Notes under the pieces: model-generated
Databases searched by the model: none
What the model saw: only the letters and a program-made list of their open reading frames with translations
What the model was told of the DNA's origin: nothing
Assembly (NCBI GenBank): GCA_014529385.2
Contig: CM043955.1
Coordinates: 137,941,108-138,005,107, forward strand
DNA from: Adiantum capillus-veneris
Lineage: Eukaryota; Streptophyta; Polypodiopsida; Polypodiales; Pteridaceae
DNA length: 64,000 nucleotides
Reading direction: 5' to 3'
Shown: piece after piece, positions 11,987 through 23,440 of the stretch
Layout: every line of letters starts with the position of its first letter
How positions within the stretch are numbered: position 1 is the stretch's first letter
Made by a program: the position numbers and the translations under genes

Positions 11987-12245
11987 GTGCACAACATTAT
12001 TGGATAAATGCTTTGTAGATACACAAAACGAAATTGATAGGTTGATCTTGAAATCAATTGATCAAACAAGATGCTCTATAGTCAGTGACGGATGGTCAAA
12101 CGTTCAACATAGGCCGTGCACAACATTATTGGATAAATGCTTTGTAGATACCCAAAACAAAATTGATAGGTTGATCTTGAAATCAATTGATCAAACAAGA
12201 TGCTCTATAGTCAGTGAACGGATGGTCAAACGTTCAACATAGGCC
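11987..12245. repeat. 129/130-bp tandem duplication inside the hAT relic
   Basis: GTGCACAACATTATTGG starts at 11987 and again at 12116. The copies differ by a few substitutions and one inserted A. Confidence 0.9.
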
Positions 12246-12672
12246 GTTAATTAATGTGATGTTGTTCAGTCCTCAAGGGGACTGCTTCATTAAATAAGTG
12301 GATAGCTTGGGTGAGATTAAGTTGGGAAGCTACATATCTGATATCAGAACAGAGACAATTCAATAAATAGGTGACCCCAATGTAGTACAAGTGATCATGG
12401 ACAATGCAAAAAATTATAGAGTAGCTGGTCAACTCTTGGAGGAGCACTTTCCTAGCTTGCACATGTTTTGTTGTGATGCACAAAACTTAAATCTTGTGTT
12501 TCAAAATTGGTATAAACAAGATGATAGTGATTGATTCAAAAGAATTATAGACAAATCAAGGAAGGTTGTGAAATTCATTTTGAAGAGACAGTGGGTTCTA
12601 GACATGTATCCGCAACGTATGGCCAAAATGCTAAAACTACCATACAAAACAATGTTTTGCACAAAATTCCAC
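11987..12672 (+). pseudogene. hAT-type (DUF659) transposase relic
   Basis: Across shifting frames the DUF659 signature of plant hAT-like transposases is readable: CSIVSDGWSNVQHRPLINVM, a GE.K.G.YISD segment, NVVQVIMDNAKNYRVAG, EHFPSLHMFCCDAQNLNL and ILKRQWVL. These include the SDGW and DNA-N motifs typical of the domain. The first part is duplicated in tandem (11987-12115 and 12116-12245), and a one-base insertion in the second copy breaks its frame. It ends abruptly where the LTR begins at 12673. It has no visible N-terminal zinc-finger part and no C-terminal dimerisation part, so it is a fragment. Confidence 0.8.
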
Positions 12673-12838
12673 TGTGAGGGCCAAGCCAGGGACCATCGGT
12701 TGTACCATCTCCAAATGGATACATCCTGATCTCGGACATCCCTCCCGCTTGAGATCAACACCAAGACAGGACTCCTGCCACTCTTCGATGCCAACTCAAG
12801 AGGGTAATTTCTCTTACAAAACCCTTTAGCCCAGAACA
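12673..12838 (-). repeat. LTR copy 1 (166 bp, TG...CA)
   Basis: TGTGAGGGCC...CAGAACA matches 22578-22754 along its length. The minus strand just outside its right end reads AATAAGGAAAGG, a plausible polypurine tract, so this would be the 3' LTR of a minus-strand element. It cuts the hAT relic. The outer flank does not match that of the other copy, so no target duplication supports the pair. Confidence 0.6.
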
Positions 12839-14080
12839 CCTTTCCTTATTGGTTCCACTTACCATTCAAAGTCATTAGACTAAATTATAACATCAACCTT
12901 CCAGGGTCATCTAGTGGGAGTTCTCTAATTCACCCATGGTTCAAGGTCACTGATACTTTTTTCCTAGCTAATGACCAAGCATAACCGTCAGTACGTTCCC
13001 ATAAGATGAGTGTATTTACTAAGTACACAAATACCTCATTCCCAAGTTTGATCCCCACTCCATAGATCGGGATACTTTTTCCTAGATCTTAACTTAATGA
13101 ACAACATAAAATTGGGTTCAACTTTCCGGCCATCTTCCTAAGGCAGTACTATGATACTAGAAACAATATTCCAATCATGCCAAACCAGGAATACATTTCA
13201 AGCATTTGAAAAAAGCATGCAAATTGTTGCATACCCTTGCAAGTGTGCATTTATCAAGTCGTTCCCAACTTTTTCTTTTTTAGAATTTGTTACTTCCTTT
13301 TTCCTTTAGTATTAATAAAATCATCTAGTTATCTTTCAAGCAATCACATATACTCCTCCAAGTTTATCCCTATCCTCGTCCCAGGACTTGGCTATCCTGT
13401 CTCCTCCGTCATGTGGTGTGGAGGCAACGCCTTCACAATTTCCAATTCTTATTTTTCTTTATTTTTTGTGAGAAAGGCTTACAAAAATAATATACTCTAG
13501 ATTCTTTTTAAATCAATAATCCAAGAAGCAGAACAAAGGTCCAAGGCTGATGAGAACAATTGCAAAATGGCCCATTTATGATCCTAGCCTTTCCAAGGTT
13601 CCTTTTTACCAAACAATTAGAAGAGTTCCTTAATTAAATTACATCCTCCTCCCTTATCCTGATCCCTTCATGGATCCATTTTCCTTCCTCATTTGCCTGT
13701 CAGCATCACACCTACTCGGACTAGGCCGATTTCTAGACGCATCCGCGAGTCCCTATCACCTGACCGAGACACACTCCCATTCAATCCCATTTTTAGGGTA
13801 GTGAATGAACCCAAGATCATAACATAGACCAATGGTTATCAGTCCTAGCCAAAAAGGGTCATCCCCCATTGTATCCCATAGGTAAACACCCCCGTCAGTC
13901 TTTTTCAAGCATGTAAGACAAAGTTCACACTTAAATCTTCTATGTTATGCTAGGGCTATCCACGTCAAATATTCTCCATGGGGCATCTCCATGGAAGAGA
14001 TGGGAGTTTATGTTCAAGCAACATGATCATGACATCCGTGAAGCTATCCCCTTACCCCCCCTTCAAAATTGCAAAACAAA
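12839..14080. other. internal sequence of the broken LTR array, no gene seen
   Basis: AT-rich with pyrimidine-rich patches and no supported coding region. This stretch is absent after LTR copy 2, where the shared sequence resumes only at the level of 14081. Confidence 0.45.
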
Positions 14081-15280
14081 CTTGAAAGTAGACAAACTTA
14101 AAATGAATAATGCATATGCTTTTTACAAGGAGTTTTGATTCGGTGTAATCTATGAGTGGTAAACACAAAACTTCAAAATGCACCAACTTGTAATCTTGAG
14201 ACACATAATCAAGAAACTTTCTTTGAGTGCTTATGCAAGAGTGAAACCCTTCTATGCATGATAGTGTAAGAGTGAAAATGCGACATTCCTAAGAGTGGAC
14301 ATGCTAGTATAATGAAAAATTCTCATGCAATAGTGTATGAATGATTAATAAATTCTTCTTTAAGAAAGGATTTAGGCATACCTTTGTTACCATGGAGAGG
14401 ATAAATTATGTATCTAGAAGAGGCTTATGGTTCAGGACTTTCCAATTGATAGGAGGGGGAGGGGGGCAAGGGGGCTAACCCTTATTGTAAGGAAATTTTC
14501 ACTTGCAAGGAAAAACTCCTTTGTTTAAGATAGGGCAACCCTTCAAAACTTAACTCTCCTTGAGAGAATTAGTATTAACTTATTTGTATCACTAAACAAA
14601 TCTTACACACATGCTCTTTTTCTCTTTGAAAGAAAAAAATCATATTTCTTAAATTTTTAAGAAAACTTGTGATCCTTTCATAAGAGCTTTCTTTTTAGAG
14701 TAAACTATAATCACTTTGAATAATTTGGTTAGTCCTAAAAGTTTGAAATACTGAATTGTCGGTGATTATGTGGCATTTATCTCGTGCATCTTCAAACTAG
14801 AAAAAGATTATTTTGGCGGGTTTAAGGATATGCATATATATTAATCATCATCCAACATGCATGCTATTTCAGTATAATCTCCAGTCACCTATGGTTAAAG
14901 AGAGTGCTTTCTACTCTTTGTATGCCATATTAGTCTGGTAATATAGAGAACAAAACTTAAAATATAAGTATGATGTCGAGTCACCTATGGCTAAAGAGAG
15001 TTCTTTCTACTCTCTCTATGCCATATTAGTCTGTAATCTAGAGAATGGAACTTGAAATATAAGTATGATCTCAAGTCACCTATGGTTAAAGAGAGTACGT
15101 TTTACTCTCTCTATGACATATTAGTATGGTAATCTAGAGAACTTGAAATAACGGAACTTGAAATAATATCGCAATTAGTTGTTAGCAACATGGTTAGTTA
15201 TGATTAGTAATGAACCATAATTAGAGGGAAACAACAAAATTAAGTAGTTATTTCTTCTTCCAAAGAAAAAGGCTTGCTTA
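14081..15280. repeat. long direct repeat R1 (partner 22772-23440)
   Basis: 14081-14740 matches 22772-23385, and 15236-15280 matches 23394-23440. The stretch between, which holds the 95-bp tandem array, is missing from the partner. Both copies follow an LTR copy on the same side, which suggests parts of the same retroelement in tandem. Confidence 0.8.
14884..15170. repeat. three tandem units of about 95 bp
   Basis: GTCACCTATGG begins units at 14884, 14980 and 15075. Each unit has AAAGAGAGT followed by ACTCTCTCT, so each can form a short hairpin. Confidence 0.8.
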
Positions 15281-15896
15281 TGGAAAAATGAGAGCTTAAA
15301 CATAAATTTATGTAAGCATGAAAGTAAATCACTTTCAAGCAAATGCAATAGCATAAAAAGAACAAGAAAACATTACCTTAGTGTGTGTATGGTCTAGTCT
15401 TCTCCTTGCTTTGGATGTAGTCGGCTCTTCACTTCGCTTGAAGACCACCAATTTGTCTACTTAGACTGAGAGAATGGTAACATGCAAAAGGGATTCAAGC
15501 TATGGAAATCTTGAGAATTAGGAGAGAGGAGAGGGAGAGTGTAGTGTGAAGAAGAAGATCATGTTTTTGACAAACTTGATTAGGGTTTTGGTCATGGCTT
15601 CTCTTGGAGAGATGTGTGTGTGTGTGTGAAAGAGGTTTGGCTATGGCTTTCTCAAGCTTACTCTCAAGTTTGCACTTTGAGAAAATGAAGGAGAGAAGTA
15701 AAAAAATGAGAAAAGAAGCCCTCGTTTTATGCACTTTTTTATATAAGTGCTTTCACTTATTTTTCTTTGATACTTATCTTGATAGCTTATTTTACTTATC
15801 AATAATTTCTCAACAGGTTACTTAATCACCTTATACTTATCTTCTCCTTTATCTTTATCTTTTTCCTTTTTTCTTATCTTATCTTTTCCTTTATGC
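15281..15896. other. no supported gene
   Basis: AT-rich sequence with a short (GT)n at about 15613-15628. Two overlapping frames of 73-79 codons lie on opposite strands, are low in complexity and match nothing I know. Confidence 0.45.
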
Positions 15897-17570
15897 TAGT
15901 TAGGATTTGGAGCCAGTTTGGGAGGAGCCTGTGCTAGTAAGGGAGGAGCCTGTTAGGGAGGAGTCTATGCCAGTAAGGGAGGAAAATGTCCCTTCCAGGG
16001 AGGAGAATGAGCCAGCCATGGATAAAGCTCAAGAAAGGCAAGGGAAAGCCTCTACTTTATGAGAGCCATCCAACAAGGAGCCTTTTCAAGAGGACTGGAT
16101 TATTTTAGAGCAAATCAACAAAGAAAATGAAGAGGAGTTGCAAGTTCTAATCAGCTCAGCACCTGTCCATGCACAGATACTGCTGCCTGGAAGGTCAGAG
16201 GAGTTCTGCATTTTCAACCTCGATCAACAAGATTTCTTGTGCATGTGCAGCTTCTCCAACTCCAACGCAACGGATGAGATCATCAACATTGCTTTGTGGT
16301 ACTTCTCAAGCTCTTTATAAGTCACGCTTGGTTCATTAAATGGCTCACTTCCACTAAGACATGGGTCAATACCAAGCGAGTTCGTGGTTTATGGAATTCG
16401 ATAGGTACACAACTCGCTCGGTATTGACCCATGTCTTAGCGGTACTCGTCAACATTTCTATGTGTTACATCTCAAGATTTTCTTTATAAGTCACATTAGA
16501 TGGCTCACTATCGCTAAGAGATGGGTCAATACCAAGAGAGTCAGTGGTTTATGGATTTCGATAGGTACACAACTGCTTGGTATTGACCCATGTCTTAGCC
16601 TCCACCATCAACATTTCTATATGTTACATCTCAAGCTTTTCTTTATAAGTCACATTAGATGGCTCACTACCACTAAGACATGGGTAATACCAATTGAGTC
16701 AGTGGTTTATGGAATTTGATAGGTACACAACTCACTTGGTATTGACCCACGCCTTTGTGGTAGACGTCAACATTGCTATGTGGTCCATCTCAAGCTCTTT
16801 ATGAGTCAAGCTTGGTTCATTAGATGGCTCACTACCGTTAAGACATGGGTCAATACCAAGCGAGTCAGTGGCTTATGGAAGTTGATAGGTTCCCCAATCA
16901 CTTGATATTGACCCATAAGTTTGTGGCAGTGATATCCCACTAAAAATTCTAATCTCTACCATTGATTCATGTTAGGCACGCTAGCTCACTTCTGCCCGCT
17001 GATGTTCAGAACAAAATGTACATAATAGATCTGCAAATCTTGCCTATGCTGTAGAACAACAGAGTTTCCTTTTTGGCTCTGTTGGGCTGGTTTAGCAGAG
17101 TCAATTTTGATATAGTGTGTTTTCTAGTCACTCCATACAATCAATCGTGAGTTTCTTCTTGCCTTGTAAAAACCATGTTGGATTTAGGATCTTTCTCCTC
17201 ATCCTTGATGGTTTTGGTGTAGTGATCATTGGAGTCTTTTGTTATTTGACATTGAAGAAGATTGTCTACTACGCAAACTCCGGGCAAAGCAGGTTGTTCC
17301 ACGGGTGTGTAAAAACGTAAGGCACATTCTCATACATTTGGAAGTAGTATCGTTTTGTAATGTGTTACTGACTCAAGGGGTTACATATGTAGTGTCGCGA
17401 AAAATTTAGTATGTTGTGTAGAGCATATTTTGTTAGAACATGATCTAGGGACTACCATCCGGCACAAACGAGTCACCGTGCCCATGCAGGTTGATGACTA
17501 TAGCTATGGCTGGTGCACGTGTTTGTATGCCTTGTTGCTCCTGAGTCAAATTTTAGATGTACCAAACATA
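15897..17570 (+). pseudogene. Ulp1-like (C48) cysteine peptidase relic
   Basis: Ulp1 proteases cleave SUMO; plant transposons often carry related domains. Pieces in order: a repeated acidic stretch with REEPVREESMPVREEN (about 15910-16010); EDWIILEQINKENEEEL; ATDEIINIALWYFSSSL (to 16319), which fits the WLNDE-I-N entry motif; then an array of hairpin repeats. The domain resumes with PADVQNKMYIIDLQI (about 17000), DHWSLLLFDIE with the expected catalytic His, KKIVYYANSG one frame away, where family members usually have Asp, and VPMQVDDYSYGW (17430-17560), where the expected motif is Q..YSCGW. The nucleophile Cys is Tyr here. Frameshifts and active-site losses make it a relic. Confidence 0.5.
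16281..16960. repeat. four tandem units of about 160 bp, each a long hairpin
   Basis: TGGCTCACT begins units at 16341, 16501, 16660 and 16825 (spacings 160, 159 and 165). In the first unit 16354-16380 pairs with 16413-16439, a 27-bp stem (CTAAGACATGGGTCAATACC) with a 32-nt loop. The others pair less well toward the right. The repeated unit also includes sequence copied from the upstream Ulp1-like exon (CATCAACATT...CTTTATAAGTCAC). Confidence 0.9.
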
Positions 17571-17788
17571 AGTAATCATGTTGTTTCATTGTTTGTTTGT
17601 TGCAACGTTTGTATCAAAAAAAGCAACATCTTTACTTACTTTCTTATTATCAATTACATAACTACACCCCTAACAATGTGCGACATTTTTCTATAATGAC
17701 CATCCAACATATTATAATCTCGGTAAATAGATGTTCAAGAGAGAAAAGTGCGAGAGATGAGGAGTTCGAATAGGCTTGCATCGACGAA

Positions 17789-18109
17789 ATGACGCAATGC
17801 TACCAGCAGACTCAAGAGGAGGTTCAAAATATGCAAGAAGCAATCAATCAATATTATGTGGATGCTGCAGAAGTAGAGGAATGGGCTAAACGTCAACGGA
17901 AAGAGCAAGAACAGAGGGAAGCTTCACAGGTGCAAGATGCATGGGAAGCCATGGAAGAGGCCCATGATTTTGAACGACGCAAAAGGATGCATGAGACCAG
18001 TATCCCCGGAGGGAGAAGAAGCAGAAACCGGGGAAGAGGGCAAGGGAGAAGTGGCAGCAACTGGGGGAGATGGAATGGGACCAATGGCACCAATCGGGGG
18101 AAAGGATAG
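17789..18109 (+). CDS. Gln/Glu-rich coiled-coil and Gly/Arg-rich frame, function unknown
   Basis: An open frame of 106 codons. Residues 1-60 are rich in Q, E and A (YQQTQEEVQNMQEAINQYY, EEWAKRQRKEQEQREA), which predicts a coiled coil. The end is basic and glycine-rich (RNRGRGQGRSGSNWGRWNG). It lies 220 bp after the Ulp1-like relic on the same strand and may be its last exon. It could equally be a chance frame from biased composition. No domain is recognised. Confidence 0.3.
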   Translation: MTQCYQQTQEEVQNMQEAINQYYVDAAEVEEWAKRQRKEQEQREASQVQDAWEAMEEAHDFERRKRMHETSIPGGRRSRNRGRGQGRSGSNWGRWNGTNGTNRGKG

Positions 18110-20650
18110 GGGAGCAGTAGCAGGGGAAGGGAGCAATAACTACCTCTCTTTGTATACATCTTGACAGAAACAACACAATTTGTAAAGTTTTGAGACAATG
18201 AAAAGTGTTTTTTTTTTTTAACATTGTTTGAGCGGCACAAAATGTCTCTGTATTAGTCATTTTGAAGAGTACATCATGGTTTGCATGGCATCAAATCTCA
18301 TTGCATGCACAATGTATATGACCTAGCTTCCGATGGAAGCAATTAAGTGAGGTGTATTTGAGATGGACTCCTTGCACAATGTTGTTTTCTCCTTGCGTCT
18401 TGGAACCTAAGAAGAAGAAAGAGTTACATTCTATGTCTTAATGTATTAAAGAAAATCAAAATTCATCCATTTAGTAAGCTCCTTTCTATTGTTCAGACTG
18501 AATGTATAGAATTCCGATAAAAGTGGAAGTTCTTCACATGTAAGATCTACCCTTAGCTGTGCAAGAGTTGTGCTTAACTGATAAAGGTTTTTTCTCAGGG
18601 CTAGAATCTGTATCTTGGTCGACTGTAATAAGCTAACGACTCAGAAGATGATATCTAAAATAGTAAAACAACACTATGAAATTTTGAGAACTTATAATAA
18701 ACTTGCAAATTATAGACTTATTTTGCAAAATACAAATTTTGGCCTGTGTTTGTTTCCTATCCCGATTATCATGTAAAAAGTTCAAATAGCTCTCAGACTT
18801 GCAAATGAACATTGTTGCGGTAGTTCTTATTTGTTCATCAAAGAAGAAACCGTCAAACACTTCAAGAGGCATAAATTGTGCGAGCCGAAATATTTTTGTG
18901 GCAATTGAATACTTAAGGGACTTTTACACATCCTAAAACAACCTATTCCTAAAGCTTTTACTAGTTGCAAAGCTGGGAAAGACCAATCCTTGCTGTCAAA
19001 AGATGGAAGTGGCAAAGGAGCTACACGACCCCAACCAAAGGAAGATCTCGGTTCCAAATAGGACATATCATAAAAGAATATCATTATCTGCAAGCTCCTT
19101 ATGTTGTCTTCCTCGGTAAATTTGCTCACCAACAAATGCATTGAAAGCATCAAAAATCCCAACTATGCTCTCAATTGGTTGCCAATCCGTCCTATTCGAT
19201 GGATAAATATCTGGAACATACCAAAGATGATATCCACCACTTAACCTTTGAATATAATCATGCACTAAGTGAGATACTCAAAATAACTTACAGTTGCGTC
19301 GATGCCGTGGAAAACTTGGAAAAGATGTTTGCAACCAAAGTCTTCATGCTAGAAAGCATGTTGTATGAGGACCTCTTTCACCCGCTTGCTTTGTGCACAC
19401 ACTTTAAACTCTTTAACTTGTCCCTTGAAAGCCTCCACGAAATCATTGTGTTGCCTCCTCTTCCTTCCTAGTTTGCAATAGTACCCAGCTTTCGATAGTT
19501 ATTCGAGATGGTATCCATGCTTGATCATCTATAGTATAACTGTTAAAAATGCTAACAGAGTCAATGGTAGTGCTAAGCCTTTGAGAAGTTTTCATGGTGT
19601 ACACTAGAATACACAGAAAAGTTAGCGCAAATATGGAAAAGGAAAGAAAGTTTTGAGAGGGAAGTAGAGCTTCTCAAAGTAATATTTGGGCGGGAACATA
19701 GATACTAGAGTCTTCAATGAAAGTTATGAAATTCGTCGGTACAGAGTTAGTACGACTTATGGCATTTATGCCTTGAAAGCGTGAAATTGTGCAATTTGAT
19801 GAACAAAAATAATATTTTCTCCCTTTTTTCTAAAAGAGCTTGGCTCCAAAATGTCGATTCTCAACGTAATATAAGCCTCTTCCTTATTGGTCGAGCGCCA
19901 CTCTCTCTCTAGAATTGAAAGGCCCAAAAGTGAGTCCAGCTTTGTCCTAATGCATAACAAGGGTGACACTTTGGGGTCGTGATCAATTTTGCAACAATGT
20001 TCGCTTGGCTATGGTAATTGAAGCAATGCGTTTGGGTCCTCGATACTACTGCGTGATGAGTTCGATGTATCGTAGGTTCTCCAAGCGAGTCTTTTTGATT
20101 GCATAGTCTCTTCCTCATCAAAAGATATATCTTTACCCTCGATTTGGTTTACCTCTTAGAGTGTCCTTTAACTTCTCACTTCATACTTGAGAGATCAGTG
20201 CAACAACTTCACAATGAATTCTTTCTATGTCTAAAAGGCCTAACATGTGTCCCGCTTATAATAATTGCTTTTGTGATCATGTTATGGATGGGATTAATGA
20301 CCTGTAAAAAAATCCATCTTCATTGTATCTCTTAACACGTTCATTGTTTATAAAGATCTTGGTTCTTGTATTAAATCCTTGTTTCTTTGATTTCCCTTGA
20401 CAAATGAAATTAATTTTTTTTCTTAGCTTCCTATGTCTGGTATTTTGTAGAATCCCTTCAGAAAACTACAAATGTAGCTAGCTTAGTTACAAAGGATAAC
20501 ACTAATCTTGTTATTATGTAGCAAAATAGTCAGGTTACATTGCTTGGATGACACAAACTTTTAGTAAGATAGAGCTTGGTGTGGTAATTACATGGGCTAG
20601 GAGGATCCATTTTGAGCATAGTCCTCCCACTACATCAAAAACCTCATAAA
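18110..20650. other. unrecognised region with broken minus-strand frames
   Basis: A minus-strand frame at 19265-19068 reads HDYIQRLSGGYHLWYVPDIY and continues in an adjacent frame with GIFDAFNAFVGEQIYR; later pieces at 18872-18633 include FMPLEVFDGFFFDEQ. This looks like a decayed coding region, but I do not recognise it. The rest is AT-rich with no supported feature. Confidence 0.3.
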
Positions 20651-20658
20651 CCATTCTT

Positions 20659-21850
20659 CTATGTAGTAGCTACGGCTCCTTCATGTCTAAAATTTTCCCT
20701 AGCTCCTTCCTTATATTCTTCCTTAGCCTTGAGAATGGGAGATTGCTGATTCTGGTCACTAGCATCCAAGGTAGCATAAACATTGGCTTGTTCATCTATC
20801 TCATCGTTTACTAAGATAAAGTTTAATGTTTCTGATCTAGGTGGATTGACGGTTGGCCTTTGAGAACAAAAATGAGTGGTACGGGGACTTCTTGATTGGG
20901 TTGGAACTATTCCTCTTGCTCCAAGGTTTTTGAATTGTCCCCCTTGATCGGGTGGATTCTGAAGGTTAATAGGGAGGCTCAAATTACAAGGGTCATTTCC
21001 TTTAGGACATTGGCCCTTCTTATGATCGAATTACAGGCATTCAGAGCATCGACTTTTCCTTCCACTCTGAGTGATCAGAAGAGCATTCACATTAACAAAG
21101 TGTAGTGGTGATTGGGGTTGGACAGCTGGCTTTGGTATAAATGGTACTCTGGTTGCTTGACAGGGTTGGCTGGGGTGTGAATGAAGTTTTTGTTTCTTAT
21201 TGGTTGTAGTGCCTCTTTGAAAAAGGGTCTTATGATTTGACTTGGCCTGGATTAGAGCGTCTATCAGTGAGGTAGGTTGAAGGGACTCTACTTCGTGAGC
21301 CAAATCTTCTCCAAGCCAAGGATGAAGCGACTTAGTTTTGTTCCTCCATCATGAGAGGAGTATATCATGAAAGTCACACAAAATCCTCATAGTAAGCTTC
21401 AATAGACCTATTCCTTAGCTTGCAAGAAAGAAACTCATTCATCTCAGTGCTGGAATAGTCTAGGGGAAGATATCTCTCCTTGAGATGATGCTTTAACTCA
21501 TCTCAGCTTTGGGTTACCTCTGCTACTTGGCGAGATTGGCAGTTGAGATTCCACCATGTTTTTGTTGGTCCTTCTAACTTAGCTCTCCCCATTATTCCCT
21601 GAGCAACTGCATTTTATCTGGCAAGAGAAAAGTAGTCATCCATATGAAGTATCCATTCTTTGAGTAAGGCAGACACATCATCACCCCTGCCTAAAAAGGG
21701 ACGTGGTTGCACATATTTGAGCAGGGCCTTCAGATCCTTGTCACATCCAAAATCTTCTACAAGTGTTATAGCAAGCGACATCTGATTTGGTACAGGGACA
21801 AATTAAGGTTTTGGTGGCACTTGTGTATTAGGATGCACTGAATCTAAAGT
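20659..21850 (-). pseudogene. Ty3/gypsy gag relic
   Basis: On the minus strand, 21750-21300 reads across several stops: GDDVSALLKEWILHMDDYF, GRAKLEGPTKTWW, DELKHHLKERYLP, STEMNEFLSCKLRNRSIEAY. This is the retrotransposon gag (capsid) domain. The frames at 21303-21031 and 20982-20659 add a basic proline-rich stretch and a zinc-knuckle-like CSECL...FDHKKGQCP. No protease or RT follows in the next 7.8 kb. It lies on the proper side of LTR copy 2 to be its gag. Confidence 0.7.
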
Positions 21851-21859
21851 GTTAGCTAC

Positions 21860-22577
21860 AAACAAGTTTTGAGAATCTTTATCTGTTGGGGATTTACGTG
21901 GCATATTTTATGGTTGTGGCAAACAAAACTACTTCCTCTTAGCGATAGGTTCATAAATATCACAAATACACAAGGGTCTCTTGAAAAGTCAGTCATTTCA
22001 AAAGATGGGTTCTCTTTATTATGTCCAAAACTACATCTGGGGAAATAATTAACAATCAATAGAAACACCTCTTTAGCATTTTGTAAATGCTATGTTCTCA
22101 TTTCATGCTTCTCAGAGGATTGTCCTTAAATATAATATTATAGGCTTGGATAAAAATGACTTGCGAGCCAAAATTAAAATGCCAATTTTTGTTTCAACAA
22201 GGGTCCAAAAAGAATACTTTGGACCTACTCCCCTTTTTTTTCTATTACCATTTCTAGGTAGAGATGATCCAAATCATAGTAATGGCCGCCAAGGCATTAT
22301 TCTAGAACTATACTATACTGGGTCTTCCATATTTGAATATTTCCTAATTATTTTCTTTGGTAGGAAAGATGAGGTAGACAAAGCTCTTTATCATGTCCTC
22401 TTTCTTTTAATCATTCTTTTCTACAATTGCTATCTCCATTTATTCTTACACAAAGTGGAGATCTTTCTCTTCTTAATATTCCCATGTCATTTTTGTCAAT
22501 ATCTCATTCTCTTCCTATAGAAGTTCATACTAAAAATATTTGTCTTGCCAAGGATAAAAATACGCTCTAATACTAAT
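21860..22577. other. leader-like region before gag
   Basis: By position this is the leader of the minus-strand Ty3 element between its primer site and gag. A plus-strand frame of 142 codons (22092-22520) is hydrophobic at its end and resembles nothing known; I treat it as chance. Confidence 0.35.
22564..22575 (-). other. primer-binding-site-like sequence next to LTR copy 2
   Basis: The plus strand GCTCTAATACTA reads TAGTATTAGAGC on the minus strand, close to the initiator tRNA-Met complement TGGTATCAGAGC. It lies 2 bp from the LTR, as in the copia and chromovirus elements of this window. Confidence 0.55.
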
Positions 22578-22754
22578 TGTGAGGGCCAAGCCAGGGACCA
22601 CCGGCTGTATCATCTCCAAATGGATACACTGTGATCTCCGACATCCCTCCCACTTGAGACAGACACCAAGACAGGACTCCTCCTGCTCTTTGATGCCAAC
22701 TCAAGGGGATAATAATATTCCCTTTTCTCTTACCAAACCCTTTAACCCGGAACA
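22578..22754 (-). repeat. LTR copy 2 (177 bp, TG...CA)
   Basis: TGTGAGGGCC...CCGGAACA matches 12673-12838 with substitutions and an 11-bp length difference. The primer-site-like sequence beside it makes it the 5' LTR of a minus-strand element whose gag is at 20659-21850. Confidence 0.65.
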
Positions 22755-22771
22755 CCTTTAACAAAAAAAAA

Positions 22772-23090
22772 CTTGAAGGTAGATAAACTTAAAATGAACA
22801 ATGCATATGCTTTCTACAAGGAGTTTTGCAATCTTGAAACAAATAATCAAGAAAATTCCTTTGAGTGCTTATGCAAGAATGAAACCCCTCTATGCATGGT
22901 AGTGTAAGAGTGAAAATGCGACATTCCTAAGAGTGGACATGCTAGTATAGTGAAAAAATCTCATGCAATAGTGTATGAATGAATAAAAAATTCTTCTTTA
23001 AGAAGGGATTTAAGCATACCTTTGGTACCGTGGAGAGGATTAATTATGTAGCTAGAAGAGGCTTATGGTTTTGGGACTTTCCAATTGAAT

Positions 23091-23121
<31 letters not shown>

Positions 23122-23440
23122 TAACATTATTGGAAGAAAATTTCCACTTCCAAGGAAAAACTCCTTTGATTAAGATAGGGCTACCTTTCAAAGCTTAACT
23201 CTCCTTGAGAGAATTAGTATTAACTTATTTGTATCACTAAACAAATCTTACACACATATTCATTTTCTCTTTGAAAGGAAAAAATCCCATTTCTTAAATT
23301 TTTTTAAAACTTGTGAATGTTTCATAAGAGCATTCTTTTTAAAGTAAATTATAATGCCACTTTGAATAGAATGGTTAATTTCAAAATACTTAAACAAAAT
23401 TAAGTAGTTATTTCTTCTTCCAAAGCACAAGGCTTGCTTC
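22772..23440. repeat. long direct repeat R2 (partner 14081-15280)
   Basis: Copy of R1, with the segment equivalent to about 14741-15235 missing. A short G-rich stretch in R1 (near 14455-14480) has grown here into an uninterrupted run of about 28 G at 23093-23120. Confidence 0.8.

Noticed and set aside
15495-15825. Two overlapping frames of 73-79 codons
   Set aside because: Opposite strands over the same low-complexity stretch, no motif; the sequence looks like AT-rich filler.
16281-16960. Regular repeats resembling a CRISPR array
   Set aside because: Units are 160 bp with decayed copies, no short unique spacers, and the setting is a eukaryotic genome.
22092-22520. 142-codon plus-strand frame as a membrane protein gene
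   Set aside because: Hydrophobic from T-rich sequence, no start context or homology that I recognise, and it lies antisense in a retroelement leader.
12673-22754. A single complete LTR retrotransposon
   Set aside because: Outer flanks of the two LTRs do not match, no pol genes lie between, and internal sequence recurs beyond the right LTR.
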